64,000 nucleotides of DNA from Pseudoneurospora amorphoporcata (GCA_033297205.1 MU859133.1:1-64000), one strand, 5' to 3'. Shown: positions 44,035-55,822, counted from the stretch's first letter. Notes: generated by a model not told the origin, from the sequence alone. Numbers and translations are program-made.

Positions 44035-47000
44035 ATGGAGAACAACTCGCAAGCCCCCAGCTCTCACCCCAGACCTAGTGGTCTTCCTCGGCCGTCGAGA
44101 CTTCCGGTTCCCGGCCAGTCCAGGCTACCCGTTCCACGGTCGACTTCGCTCCGAGCACCGCCATCCCGGGAATCCCTGCCCGCCGACTCTGGCCACACCG
44201 GATCCTCCTTGCAGAGCCCGAGACTTCGATCAACCACTTCCCGCGACCAATTGGCTTCTGGCACGGCGTCGAGGAGGCCCCAGTCCATGCTGATTGCACC
44301 TTCGAGGGTTGTTTCGTCTCCCCATGCCAACTGTGCCCGCGCTGCTTCACGCCAGGGACAGTCCCAAGTACCTGCGAGTACCGCCAGAACGACATCTCGA
44401 CACAGCACCTACATCGCCCCATCCTCGTCAAGAACCTCCGTGTTGGGATCTTCCATTGCCACTTCTAGGACCGGCCAGACACCACGCACGCTAGCACCTA
44501 AACGGCAACCTTCCTATCAGTCCTTTTCAGCCTCCACGAGCAGCCATGCGTTGCACGATACAGCGTCGATAGCCTCCGATGACAGCCCGACTTCTGCAGT
44601 CAGGCCAAACTCGACGTTAATAGAGAGAACGATCGAGACCTTGTCTCAGTTGCCCTCTTCGCCATCGGTGAGAGGGAAATCAGCTGCCTCTTTCTATAGC
44701 GACGGGATACCTAAGGGAAGAACTTCGTCAAGACCCACAAGTAGGCTTTCTCGACCTGGATCGAGTCATCAGTCGCATGAGTCCATTGGTGCTTCATCGA
44801 ACCACGGGAGCCGGCCTGGCTCAAGGCTGGATAATGAGGAGGACGGCTCCAGCTTCCTCGGAACATACGGGTCTTTGAGGCCACGACAGAGCGTCCAATC
44901 ATTCAACGCGCCAGCGGCAAAGAAATCAATCACACGGACGTCCCGAATGTCTCTGTACAGGGATCTGCCGTCTCCTGTCACCAATAACCACAACCCCAAG
45001 ACCCCGAGCCCCGAGAAGCCGAAAACCGCAGCACCGCGCGCCCTTGCTAAGCGAACATCTGTCTACGGCCTTTCGAAGAAGCCATCTGTGTCCAATCTCG
45101 ACAAGGGAACGCCAGGAGCGGTCCCTCGAAAGGCATCTATGGCGTCGCAAAGGTCAGCAGCGACATCTGTTGAAGGGAGTGTGTCAGCATCATCTGGAAG
45201 CACAGCAACCTCTGCCGATACGACTGAGACGTCCCCAGCGCAAGCCTACCGGAAGGCCTCATCCACATTGCGTGAACAGATCGCAAAGGCGAAGGCTGCG
45301 GCCAAGAAAGCTGCAGTACAGCCGATATCCGAGTCTGCTCCTGCCCTCGGGAAGAAGTCATCTGGCTTCGGATCTTTTGGTGACGATTTGAGCTTTGCTT
45401 CGCATAATGACCTTTTCAACCAGCACAGAGATGGCCAGTCACAGGCCAAGATTCTACAAGCACGTTTTGCTACTGCTAGGACTAGCGGCCGGCTCAACAT
45501 TGCTGCGATGGGTCTCAAAGAGATCCCGATCGAGGTTTTGAAGATGTATAATCTTGAGGCTATTGGCGCCACTGGAGGCGCTTGGGCCGAGTGTGTCGAC
45601 TTGACGAGATTCGTGGCTGCCGATAACGAGCTTGAGATGATTAGCGATACAATTTTCCCTGAGGTTGATCCACAGGAGTTGGTGGATGATGAGGACAGCG
45701 AGGGCAACATCTTTGCAGGACTCGAGACTTTAGACCTGCATGGAAACATATTGGTGACTCTTCCAATGGGTTTGAGGCAACTTCATCTGTTGACCTCCCT
45801 AAATCTAGTACGTGCTTGGACTACCCTACTGTGTTGGCTAGTTACTAACCGTCCATTAGTCCTCGAACAGGCTGGCAAACAGCTGCTTGGAGGTGTTGTC
45901 ACAGATTACGTCTCTCCGAGATCTGAAGCTCGGTGGCAACCTCCTGTACGGTGAACTCGACCCTTGCTTTGCAAACTTGGAGAATCTTGAGATCCTGGAC
46001 TTGCACGGCAACAACCTCTCTTCGCTCCCTTCCAACTTTGGCAACCTCTCTCGCCTCCGCGTTCTGAATGTTAGCGAAAACGCCTTCGAGTCTTTGCCCT
46101 TTGCTACCTTGGCGAAGATGCCGTTGACCGAGATCAACGCGCGCAAGAACCAGATCAGCGGTACATTGATCGATGATTTGGTCGATTCTCTTCCGTTCTT
46201 ACAGACGTTGGACGTCTCGTCCAACCAGCTCATCCATCTTTGCTCCCCAGCCAAGACCGTCACCATGCCTGCTCTCCTCCAGATTTGCCTCTCCATGAAC
46301 CGCCTACAGGATCTGCCCGACATCAGAAGCTGGGCTAGGCTGCATACGATTGCCGCCGATGAGAATAACATCAACGCCGTTCCGGAGGGGTTTACTCAAC
46401 TACAGAACCTGAAGTCCGTCGATTTCTCGAGCAACGACATCCGCGTTATCCCTAATGAGGTAGGACGGATGGAGAACTTGACGATGCTGCGACTTAGCGG
46501 TAACCCTCTCCGAGAGAAGAAGTTTAGCACGATTAGCACGGATGAGATGAAGGGCATTCTGGCTCTTCGACTTGAACCGCCTGAGGACACTTCTGTACCT
46601 GAGGTGGATGTTGTCAGTTCTGTTGTACCTGAGGTCGAGGTGGTCAGCCCCAGCGATGCCGGCCTGGAAGGTCCTGATCCTAAGGAACTTTCCGTGGAAA
46701 CCACTGAGGCATTTCCCCAGGCTAACACAGTTCCGGTTGATGACGCTCCTGAGCAAGAAGAGCCTACTGTTACAGATAATGTGTCTGAACACAACCAGCT
46801 TACTGCTGAGAGTGACGATATCGACGACAGTCGATCTGATATGGACCAGTTCGCAACACCTCCGACCTCTGCTCGGGCCTCTCCCGTCCACTCCCGCTCC
46901 CAAACGCTAACGGAGGAGATCTGGCCCGTTAAGTCCGGCGGAGTCCTCGACCGTTCTGGCACTCAGTCCTCCTCGCTTCATCCCGTCATTTCCTCCAAGG

Positions 47001-47644
47001 TTGCTGCTGAACACAAAGTTTTCGAAATCCAGCTTCACCACAACCTCTTCACCGCGTTCCCTGAATCGCTCTCTTTCTTCGCCGCTACTCTGACCGCCTT
47101 GAACTTGTCACACAACGAGCTCGTAGCTGAGAAATACCTCGGAGGACCAAGCGGCAACGATCACCTCGAACTCCCCGCCCTCAAGGAACTCAACCTCAAC
47201 CACAACCGCATCACCAGCCTGGAGCCCTTACTTGCTCACCTGCGTGCCCCGAATTTGCAAAAGCTCGACGTCAGCTTCAACCGCATCTCCGCTCTGCCCG
47301 CCGGCACCGCTCTCCGCGACGCGTTCCCGAACCTCACCGTCCTCACCATCTCCGACAACCACTTATCCGAGTTGGACCCGGAGTCGATCAGGGGTATGCA
47401 TGTGGTGGACGCGGCCAATAACGATATCGCGCATCTGAACCCTCGTATTGGACTCCTGGGCGGAAGTGGTGGGTTGGAGAGGCTGGATGTTAGTGGCAAC
47501 CGGTTCCGCGTGCCCAGGTGGAGCGTGCTGGAACGCGGAACGGAGGCTACACTTAGGTGGTTGAGGGGAAGAGTGCCGGTTGCGGAAAAGGCGGCGTGGA
47601 AGGGGAAGGAAGGCGGTGATGATTCGGATTCGGATTTGGATTGA
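44035..47644 (+). CDS. Large leucine-rich-repeat protein with Ser-rich N-terminus
   Basis: Two exons, 44035-45807 and 45860-47644, phase 0, 1185 aa. Residues 1 to about 480 are low-complexity Ser/Pro/Arg/Thr sequence with many SRP, SRPGS and RTS words, probably disordered and phosphorylated. From about 490 on, leucine-rich repeats occur in two blocks: about 490-780 (ETLDLHGNILVTLPMGLRQL, EILDLHGNNLSSLPSNFGNL, KSVDFSSNDIRVIPNEV) and about 970-1170 (KELNLNHNRITSLEPL, QKLDVSFNRISALP), separated by an acidic linker. The intron cuts inside one repeat (LNL|SSNRL). The C-terminus is acidic (DDSDSDLD). It resembles LRRC40-like or Sog2-like intracellular scaffolds, but I cannot place it in either. Confidence 0.85.
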
Positions 47645-48530
47645 GTGGTGGGCTGATGGGAAACAGTGCATTGCATATTTAGAGGCACTCGAGGTATTGG
47701 AAGCAACATATGATATACGATAATGGTATACATGGGATGGTATGGGCAGGAAAAGATGCCATTATGATTGGGATATGGTTGTATTATTGCTATACACTTG
47801 CCTGTACATATACCATACCATATGTTAAAGATCACTTAATGTTATTTATGGGAGGATGAAGGGTAATGGGTAGCCTGATAAGGCGTGTACATAGTTTACC
47901 ATTTGCTATAATGGTTATTGTTAATTCTAATCGCTCGCCTTTTTTATCAGCCAATGCATTCCGTGTGATATCTTGATTTGTGATACTGACGCGTGAGTGT
48001 CTTGGAGCTTCGAAAGATGGCTTCCATGAGGAGGACTCAGGGGTAATATGGGGACACGCAAAACCCTAACCCAGGACCCTCCCACATCCTTCTGAAAGGG
48101 CCACGCTTTCCAGCGACACAAAGACAGGGGGTTCAATCAACGCGCCCAGCGCCAACCGCACCATCCACCAGCGCGCATCATTACACCACCAGGCTCGAGC
48201 TCCCACTGCAATCACAAAGTGTCCCATCCCATCCATCGCTCGTTTCCATTCATTCCTCTCCGTCATTGCGACTTTTGAATTCCATCACCAACCGCGACAA
48301 CTGTACGTTTCCTCGAAACTCGTCTCACGAGACCTGGCCGAGAGTGGGATGTTGAATTGACTTGCTAACTAAATATCGTCCTTGTGGTAGACTCTCCTTT
48401 TTCGAAAATCCAACAGTCGATCGGTAACCTCACGGTCTCATCTCCAACGAACAACACCAAGACACAACAGAACCAGAGCCCGAATCACAGAACCCGAATA
48501 CAGACGGACGAAACAAATACGACAGACGCA
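47645..48530. promoter_or_regulatory. Intergenic region upstream of DPM3
   Basis: No gene is seen. AAAACCCTAACCC at about 48059-48071 is a telobox (reverse complement GGGTTAGGG), 460 bp upstream of the DPM3 ATG. A possible leader intron, GTACGTTTCC (48303) to GTGGTAG (about 48390), lies in the 5' untranslated region. Confidence 0.4.
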
Positions 48531-48607
48531 ATGACCCGCGCTCAGCAGACTATCTCTATTGCACTCCTTGTGAGCTCGGTACGTTTTTCGAGAGTTATCT
48601 TTCCGAC

Positions 48608-48640
<33 letters not shown>

Positions 48641-49334
48641 AGCACGATGGCGGCGACGGTACATGGGTGATCGCGGAGATGAGGATACAACGGCACGATG
48701 GCAGAAATGGCAATTCTCCCGGCTGGCACACGGCAGCAGGAGAAGCAGTGGTACTAGCGACAAACACGCTGGTCTCATCCTGCATCGATTGCTCTAGCTC
48801 TATGCTTTCTCGGCCTCTGGCTCTCTACCTCTGCCTTGCGCCTCCTCCTGCCAATTCGTCATCTACCGCGCCTACGCCGTCGCCCACGTCCCTACCGTAT
48901 CTCGAATCACTCGAGCTAACCAATCAATCAATCGACCAATTGAATGATCAAACCGCTAACCTTTTCTCGCTCCCAACATCAGCTCTACCTCTCCCTCTAC
49001 CTCGAGTTGATTCCTCTTCCTACTCTTATCCAGACGGCAATTGTGCCTGTGGTATGTTTCTTCCATCCTTTTCAGCCCACCAACCCACTCAATCCTCTAC
49101 AAACACCCGACCAACCGACCGGTCCTGGTTTACTATACGGTGGTACTAAATGCTAGCTATGACGAAAAACAGCTTCCCTTCTGGGCCCTCGTCTCCTTCG
49201 GCGCCTGGGTCCTCTTCCGTCTCGGCTGGGGCATGCTCACCTTCCACGACACGCCCGAGGCGTACAAGGAGCTGATGGAGGAGGTCAAGATCGCGCAGGC
49301 GGATTTGCGGGCTAAGGGCGTTAATGTTGATTAA
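48531..49334 (+). CDS. DPM3: Dolichol-phosphate mannosyltransferase subunit 3
   Basis: Three exons: 48531-48578, 48983-49051 and 49173-49334, all phase 0, 92 aa. The reconstructed protein has two membrane helices (about 7-28 and 36-58) and a soluble helical tail ending in ELMEEVKIAQADLRAKGV, with the conserved FGAWVLFRLGWGMLTF...FHDTPEAYKEL block of DPM3. The subunit anchors the catalytic Dpm1 to the ER membrane so that dolichol-P-mannose can be made for N-glycosylation, O-mannosylation and GPI anchors. Length equals that of the human protein (92 aa). Intron 1 is 404 nt, unusually long for this window, and carries an (CGA)11 microsatellite. Confidence 0.92.
48608..48640 (+). repeat. (CGA)11 microsatellite in DPM3 intron 1
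   Basis: Eleven perfect CGA units inside the first intron of DPM3, about 30 nt after the 5' splice site. Confidence 0.93.
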
Positions 49335-49821
49335 GCGGCGTTGCCCGAGGGAGCCCTGTGGCAGCCATGGAAACCATGAAGAAAAGCTTAAAGAGTGTAA
49401 TGAACGGGGGGATGTTACGGGGCATGTGGGTGAGGTAGTGTCATAAAACAAGATAATGAGATTGAAACAGTTGCGGGATATGAGAGATGTGTGGTAGTGG
49501 TGGTTTATAAGTGGTATTTGCGCCTCTGAGCACGTCATGGGCGTTCGAAGAGGTTATGTTATGTATAAGTATGATGTTCCTTGACTCCGACGCGCCTCGC
49601 CAGCCAGGGCGCTTCTAGCTCACTAGCCCAAGTAACATGCTTCCACTGTCAAAACAAATGTCCCCAGCCTATATATGCAACTCCAGCTAGTAATGCCATG
49701 CTCTATCATCATTCCTTTCAGGTGTGGCAGGGCAGGTATACAAAACAACTACTCATACTGGCTCATCTGGTATTCTCAAACAAGCCCTCAACACCAAACA
49801 AGGGGTATCGTATCGTCCACA
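49335..49821. other. Short convergent intergenic region
   Basis: It holds the 3' ends of DPM3 and the CENP-O-like gene. No further gene is seen. Confidence 0.5.
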
Positions 49822-51993
49822 TCACCTCTGCGGTTGTGGCTCACCAGCCAACAAAGCCGCAATAGTCCTAACCGCACTCAACGGCTCTTCGCCGCCCTGT
49901 ATTAGTTCGTCAAACAAAGATGGGATCTGGGCTAACTGTCCGCGCTCATCATATTTATGCCCTATTATCGTCATCTTGTCAGCAATTGATACACTTTCAG
50001 CCAGTGATGGGAATTGAAAGTACTCACACTTCCCCGGCAACGCCACAAAAACGCTGATATCGCTCCTCGCCTCGCCCGTCCAGTCGAATTCGATCTTCCA
50101 CTGTACCCTCAGCGAGGACTTCTCCTCACTTCCCAGGCCACCACCGCCACCCGGGCCACCTAGTCCAGCTCCTAGCAGTAAGGGTATATCATAACCCACA
50201 CTCGTCCTGCTCATATACGGCACCAGTTCCAGCTCGGGTATCTTCTTTCCATCTTGTTCTTCATCCTCTTCTGCCTCCTCCTCGTCCTCGCCTTCTTGTT
50301 CATCCTCGTCATCACCACCATCGTCTCGAAGTGGTACCTTTTTCCTCTTTCCCATCCTCCTCCTCTTCTGCCTCATCTTACTCCTCTCCCTCCATCCTTG
50401 CACCATAGTCATCACGCCTTCCTTCCCCTCACCAAGTTCCCGTTCCAAAACGCACCAAGTTCCCGCTCGCTCTTTGGCTACGCGCACCCACTCGCCCATG
50501 GCCCAGCAGAGGACGCCGACGTTGTTGTGCATTGCTGAGCTCGCTTCCTCTTTTGGTTGTTTGACGATGCGCTCAATCAGGGGGGCGAGCTCGGCGGCTG
50601 CGGTAGGTGGATGGATTAACGGCACGGAGAGGTTGGTGATGGCGTAAGTGCTCGTGTCGATGGTGATTTCGAGGCGGGCGGTGAAGCATTTGGAGGGGGT
50701 GGTGGCTGTTATGTGGTGTCTCTGGAGGAGGGGTTGTTGGCCTGCTGAAGGCGAGGTTGATGTTGTTGGTTCCGAATCGGAGGAGTCTGAAGAGGTTGGC
50801 AGGAGCGGGAAAATAGCCGAGGTGAAAGTCAGTGGCGTGAAGACTTGGAGGTAGGGCAGCGCTTCGTCGGCTGTCATGGGGAGGGGATGGTGGGATATTG
50901 GCGGTTTCTCGGCTTTCTCGTCGCCGGTGGTGGTAGAAAAAAGCGAGGGGAGATCGTCACCCATCGAGGGAGGTTTGCTGAAGGGGAGGAAGGCGATGGG
51001 GTGGAGAGCTGAGGAGAGCCACGAAGTTGCTGCGGCGGACGGATCCGGGTCTTTCTGTTCCTTGGGTGGGAGGACTCGTCGGCGCAGGAGGTCGATGATC
51101 TCGATCGCGTTAGGGGGTGTGGATGGTTTCTGCTTTGAGAGGTGTGCTTGTCGGAGGCGCTCGTTTTCCTTGCTTGCGACGGCCAGGTCGCGCTCGAGCT
51201 CGGCCATCTCAGCGAGAAGAGAATCGCGCAATCGCTTCTTGTCTGCATCTGGGTCAGGTGGTTGTAGTCCGCGTAACTCAGCCGTTGTGGGCTCCTGAGT
51301 GTCAGAAGTAAGCTCGGTTGTAGAGATGGGCGCCGATTCTTTGGAAGGCTTTCCTGGAACAAGTTGCGCTGCCTTGGCCGGCATGACGACGGGCGCAGGC
51401 TTAGTAGGCGAGGAGCTCCTAAGTGTCTCGGCCAGTGCTTTGCTGCGCCTCGGTCTCTTAGACGGGGTATTGTGAATACCGGAAGGCGGAGTGCTGACAA
51501 CTGGATCGGGATGTTCTGGTGTCGGAGGAAGGTCGGGTTCGGGAACGATTACTTTGGGCAGAACCCCGGGGACGGGCGATCGCTTCAGCCCTCGACCGCG
51601 GAAAGGGTTTAAAATGACTTCCTCATCTTCGAGGGCGGGCGGCGGGAGAGGGCGCGGGTTCGGTCTTTCTGGAATTCTGGCGATTCCAAGTCTTCTGGCG
51701 GGAGATCGTAGCGGGCTGTCGTCGCGCGATTCGGATTGGGATCTGAGAGCTAGGTTTATACTCTCTCGTCGTTGCAATACTTCCGGATTGTGCCTCTGAA
51801 GGCTTGTTCTTGTCGGGGATGCATAGGATGGGCGCTTTGCGGATGTAACATTAGAGGACTCTGGGACAGGTGTGTCCTCTGGGGTGGTCTGGCTCGGTTG
51901 CTGGGTTGTGGGAGCTTCGGGAGCTTCATCGGATGAAACTGGCACCGAGCTGCGCGGTGATGTTCTGCGCCGCTTGGGCGCTGGGTCCTCCAT
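49822..51993 (-). CDS. CENP-O/Mcm21-like kinetochore protein
   Basis: Two exons, 51993-50028 and 49961-49822, with a GTGAGT intron of 66 nt, 701 aa. I chose the ATG at 51993 (MEDPAPKRRRTSP); the frame is open 58 codons further upstream but without features. Residues 1-300 are Pro/Ser/Arg-rich, with PSKRPRRSKAL. A coiled coil follows (LLAEMAELERDLAVASKENERL in pieces, about 305-345). The C-terminal half holds YLQVFTPLTFTSAIFPLLP, TSKC-type beta strands, NNVGVLCWAMGEWVRVA, RTSVGYDIPLLLG, SLRVQWKIEFDWTGEA and the last block DERGQLAQIPSLFDELI. This layout fits fungal CENP-O (Mcm21, inner kinetochore COMA complex). An acidic Lys/Asp/Glu insert lies at about 560-610. Kinetochore role is by family only. 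Confidence 0.68.
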   Translation of the reverse strand: MEDPAPKRRRTSPRSSVPVSSDEAPEAPTTQQPSQTTPEDTPVPESSNVTSAKRPSYASPTRTSLQRHNPEVLQRRESINLALRSQSESRDDSPLRSPARRLGIARIPERPNPRPLPPPALEDEEVILNPFRGRGLKRSPVPGVLPKVIVPEPDLPPTPEHPDPVVSTPPSGIHNTPSKRPRRSKALAETLRSSSPTKPAPVVMPAKAAQLVPGKPSKESAPISTTELTSDTQEPTTAELRGLQPPDPDADKKRLRDSLLAEMAELERDLAVASKENERLRQAHLSKQKPSTPPNAIEIIDLLRRRVLPPKEQKDPDPSAAATSWLSSALHPIAFLPFSKPPSMGDDLPSLFSTTTGDEKAEKPPISHHPLPMTADEALPYLQVFTPLTFTSAIFPLLPTSSDSSDSEPTTSTSPSAGQQPLLQRHHITATTPSKCFTARLEITIDTSTYAITNLSVPLIHPPTAAAELAPLIERIVKQPKEEASSAMHNNVGVLCWAMGEWVRVAKERAGTWCVLERELGEGKEGVMTMVQGWRERSKMRQKRRRMGKRKKVPLRDDGGDDEDEQEGEDEEEAEEDEEQDGKKIPELELVPYMSRTSVGYDIPLLLGAGLGGPGGGGGLGSEEKSSLRVQWKIEFDWTGEARSDISVFVALPGKCEYFQFPSLAESVSIADKMTIIGHKYDERGQLAQIPSLFDELIQGGEEPLSAVRTIAALLAGEPQPQR

Positions 51994-52539
51994 CACGCGT
52001 TGTCGTCTTATTAGTTGGTAATTTAGGATCGCGGCATCGTTCCAAACAGTCTTGGGTTTCTGGCCGCGTTTAAATCGCGTGCAGAGTCGGGCTCTGGCAA
52101 GCTCTCGTTCGTTGGACCAGCGGGTGTTTTTGTTTGGTTCACTAGACTTTTTAATTCGCAATGTCAATGTTCGGTCATGTCAATTTGAGGCACACGGGCC
52201 ACATGTATGGTCGGCCTTAAATGACTGCCAAGACTTTCGAACATGCTTCCCCAAACACCATCAACTTCTTTCTTGCCCATGTCACGACCGTGACTTGCAA
52301 GAATTCCTCAGACCAGCTCAAAGTTGACGAGGAAGGCGTAGTAAATTAGCAATGCATGATGCCGAGTATTCAATAAAAGTCCCTGGCAGAAACGAGAAAT
52401 CAGAAGAAACCGGACGAAAAGTAGGCCTTGGGCAGACTGGGAGCGGATTGAGAAAGAATTTGCAAAAGAGCTAAAAAGAAACATGAACATGTTCTAAACC
52501 TGAGCAAAACCTGTCAAGAGGAGCAAAAGCTAAAGGTGA
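51994..52539. other. Intergenic region upstream of the CENP-O-like gene
   Basis: An open continuation of the CENP-O frame covers the first 174 bp but is probably leader. The rest has no gene. Confidence 0.45.
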
Positions 52540-52610
52540 GGACCGAACGCGAATTGAACGCGTGACCGTTCGGACTGCAGCCGAACGCTCTACCCCTGAG
52601 CTACCGGTCC
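52540..52610 (-). tRNA. tRNA-Cys(GCA), copy 1
   Basis: A 71-nt cloverleaf on the minus strand. Acceptor stem GGACCGG/TCGGTCC, D arm GCTC-AGGGGTA-GAGC, anticodon stem TTCGG/CCGAA with loop CTGCAGT (anticodon GCA), and T arm ACGCG-TTCAATT-CGCGT. There is no intron. It differs from copies 2 and 3 by one base in the D loop (AGGGGTA against AGAGGTA). Confidence 0.96.
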
Positions 52611-52713
52611 TATTTGTTGCAAATTTGAGCTCTATGGGTCAAAATAACTACAGCATTGTGATCGAGATGTCCAAAATATCAAAACTTGAAGTTTACAAAA
52701 AAAAGAATTGTGA

Positions 52714-52784
52714 GGACCGAACGCGAATTGAACGCGTGACCGTTCGGACTGCAGCCGAACGCTCTACCTCTGAGCTACCGGTCC
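52714..52784 (-). tRNA. tRNA-Cys(GCA), copy 2
   Basis: The same 71-nt structure, 103 bp from copy 1 and in the same orientation. Directly downstream (minus strand) is CACAATTC followed by a T8 run near 52700, a polymerase III terminator. Flanks differ from those of copy 1, so the duplicated unit is little more than the gene. Confidence 0.96.
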
Positions 52785-54136
52785 AGAAGTTGTTAAGAGC
52801 CGCAAATCTTTTTCTCATATTTTCCCATTTCAATGTTGCAGCAAACAATGCTGGCCATTCGATAACATCGACCAACACATGAAAGGAAACTGAACCGATG
52901 CTACACCACACATTGATACTTGTATCAGGAAAAGTGTGCTTATAAGCCGCCCATTTTTCGGGTTTGAGCGAGCTATCCGGTAAGCTTCTCGTGGCAGACT
53001 GCATTATTTCTTACTCTAAACAAAACGCGGTTTTATCGGTCTCCGAATTGAGCTTTGGGATAGTCTCTCGAGGACATCTTGGCGAAGCACCCCTTTTTGA
53101 TGTTAACAACCATCCTGGTCGACGGGAGCAGCTCTTTTCATGTGATAGATATATAATATCCTCGGTGTCGCCTCGATTCTTTGAGGGAACGGACATCAAC
53201 GGAAAATAGAGAAGATAGAACAAGTCCACAAGAACAACTTTTCGAGACAGACTGCTTGTGCGTTCTATAAAACAGCGTCGGCAACCTTTCTCCCGACACT
53301 GAGGAGACCGAAGCCGAGACAGTGGAGATTGACCGGAGTGCCAAGACGGCGAGTTCCGCTTTCAGTCCGAAAAGTGCGGGCAAAGCTGACCCACACCTTC
53401 CGTCACCTCCATCAGTCAGGCAATGTCAATGCAAAGGAATTGAATGACTTTTGCGGCGAGGTCACTTTATTGTGCACCGCAGACCCAGGTCCCCTCGCCA
53501 ACCGAGCGCAGTCGACCTCGCGATGGTTTGAAACCGAAGTTTTGGCTCCCGCAGCTGCCTAGGAGCCGGCGAACTTTTCTCTATGGAACGGCTTCATCGT
53601 CAAGGATTTTAGCAAGCGACCAAAAAGGCGCGATTGGCGATGCGGGGGGGAAATTGGCGATGAATGGAGGAAATCGAATTTTCTCTTTCGTCCCGCCTGC
53701 AGGTCCGCCCGCATGGGCATTGAATGGGTTCCGCGGCGGGCGCAACAGTGGGGTCGTGTGCCTGCTCGAGGGTTCGGGTTCAGGTTTTGAGACTGGAACT
53801 TTTTTTTTTGCCTACAGGTCGCATATTTTTTTTTTTTAAAAAAAAAAAAAACTCGGGCCCTCTTCCTGTTCTCAAGGTTTTCGTCTGTATCCTGTCGCAA
53901 ACCTACTTCCCGTACGTTTCCTGATCCCGTAGTGTTCTTAAAAATCCGTCGTCTGCGTGAGCAATTCTTGCCTTCCAGCATCAATTGCTTTTTTCCCGTC
54001 GACTCGCGACTTCCAGACTCTCGTACAACTTGCTTATCCGTACCGTCCTTATCAGGATTCCTTCGTCCCACGACCCCGCCACCCATTCCGTACCAGTTAC
54101 GTTTGCGGAACGATAAACGCAAGAACAGCCGTCAAA
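52785..54136. other. 1.35-kb intergenic region upstream of the phosphoribosyltransferase gene
   Basis: No gene is recognised. It contains a T12-A14 stretch at 53826-53851 that can fold into a hairpin. The last 200 bp are CT-rich, as in a fungal core promoter. Confidence 0.45.
53826..53851. repeat. T12-A14 palindromic run
   Basis: Twelve T residues (53826-53837) followed directly by fourteen A residues (53838-53851), a perfect inverted repeat about 290 bp upstream of the HPT1-like ATG. Confidence 0.92.
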
Positions 54137-54987
54137 ATGGTCGAGAAGCTTTACGTTACCTACAACGATGTTAGTCTACTCCCGTCTCTTCAAACAAATC
54201 TGTCACGTTGACGCTGTGTGCCCGTTGCGCGCATTGTCCCGTTCGTCTTCGGCACAAAGTCAACAATGGTCAACAATGGTCAATGGCGCTAACAATGTCT
54301 TGTTTGAATTAGGTGCACAACCTGTGCCAGGAGGTCGCTCCTCAGATCCTCGAGACCTTCAACCCCCAGCTCATGATCGCCATTGGCGGTGGTGGCTACG
54401 TTCCCGCCCGTATCCTGCGCTCTTTCCTCAAGCGCCCCGGCTCTGCCAACATCCCCATCCAGGCCATCGGTCTTTCCCTCTACGAGTCTCTCGGCGACAA
54501 CGTCGTTGAGGAGCCCGGTACCAAGGTTACCCGCACCCAGTGGCTCGACCTCACTGCCCTTGGTTCCATGAAGAACCTTGTGGGCAAGCGCATCCTCATC
54601 GTTGATGAGGTCGATGACACCCGCACCACCCTCGAGTATGCCGTCAAGGAGCTCCAGAAGGATGTCGAGGCTGCCCGTCAGGCCATCGGCGAAGGCGAGG
54701 AGACCCAGTTCGCCATCTTCGTCCTCCACGTAAGTTGCCTCCTTTTAGCAATGCACAAAAAGGTCCCGCAAATTGCAATTTCCTAACGTGCCTGCGATCA
54801 ACAGAACAAGGACAAGCCCAAGAAGGGCACTCTTCCCGAGAACGTCATCTCCCAGGGCCGCTACTTCGCCGCTCTCACCGTCGGTGACGAGTGGATCTGC
54901 TACCCTTGGGAGGCCGGCAACATTGAGGAGCACGACCGCAATGCTGCTGAGGCCAAGGCCAAGAAGGCTGCTGCCGCCCAGAACTAG
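54137..54987 (+). CDS. Hypoxanthine/xanthine-guanine phosphoribosyltransferase
   Basis: Three exons: 54137-54169, 54313-54729 and 54805-54987, all phase 0, 210 aa. It transfers phosphoribose from PRPP to hypoxanthine, guanine or xanthine in purine salvage. Motifs: IAIGGGGYVPARIL (substrate loop), SRTQW-type KVTRTQWLDL, and the PRPP-binding signature ILIVDEVDDTRTTL at about 112-126. The C-terminal YFAALTVGDEWICYPWE also matches yeast Hpt1. The eukaryote-specific pattern GGGG..PARILR places it with Hpt1/Xpt1 of fungi rather than with human HPRT. Substrate choice among 6-oxopurines is not decidable here. The C-terminus ends in an Ala/Lys tail (EAKAKKAAAAQN). Intron 1 contains a small 12-bp tandem repeat (GGTCAACAATGG). 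Confidence 0.95.
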
Positions 54988-55822
54988 ACGGTAGACATCC
55001 GACTAGGAAGAACACGAAATGAAAAAAGAGATACCCGGAGAAGAGAAGTCACTTATATACCACGCCCCGATGACGAACGCGAGGACCAAAAAGCAGCGCA
55101 TATAGACCGGGAAGAGCATGGAGTTGGGATTTACACAGGGAAGGTTATTCATGGTCATCATTATGGCGTCTCGGATGAGTATAGCGCAGCGAAGGGCAGC
55201 GAGGATGGGGGCTGGTGGGTTCGTTTTGCACATAATACCCGTTCGGTTACAAACGTGGGGGAGCTTTGGCTGGCCGGTATGACGACCGTCTACCGACTCC
55301 AAGCCAACTCTCCTTCCTCTGTACCTAAGGGGCGATTCTTGGCCCTACCGAAGGACCATGGACTTTGTCTGGCTGGCGTTTGCCACAGTAGAGCACCATT
55401 TGAACATCCTTGCCTGCTGGTTGGATATCTCGTCAGCTCGGGTTACGGCTTACAAGTCGTCGAGCCAAAAGCTAGTGTGGCTCACGCCGCCTGCTCACCG
55501 TCTCGCTGCCCGCCTTGCTTCTCTGGTTATGACGCAAGGCATATAAATTGAGAGCGCATTTCCCGCGCAAAAGAAGAAGTAAAATTATACAAAACAAGAC
55601 CAACGTCCGATAAGCAAAAGTGAAACCATGAACGCGTAAAAGTCGTAAGACTTATATCATCGAATCATGGCAAGTGGAAGATAGGTTGGAAGGTAGGTAG
55701 GCAGCAAAATCCGGCAACTCCGAAGCACAAGCGCCTTCCCAGATAACAAAGCACGCAGAGGATATAAGAGAAAATAAAATGGCCGGAACTGAACTTTGAA
55801 ACCGTCAATTCGGAAATCGAGT
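54988..55822. other. Convergent intergenic region, no gene seen
   Basis: Between the stops of the phosphoribosyltransferase gene and the OXLD1-like gene. Open frames (for example 55255-55551) have no motif or splice support. Confidence 0.45.
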
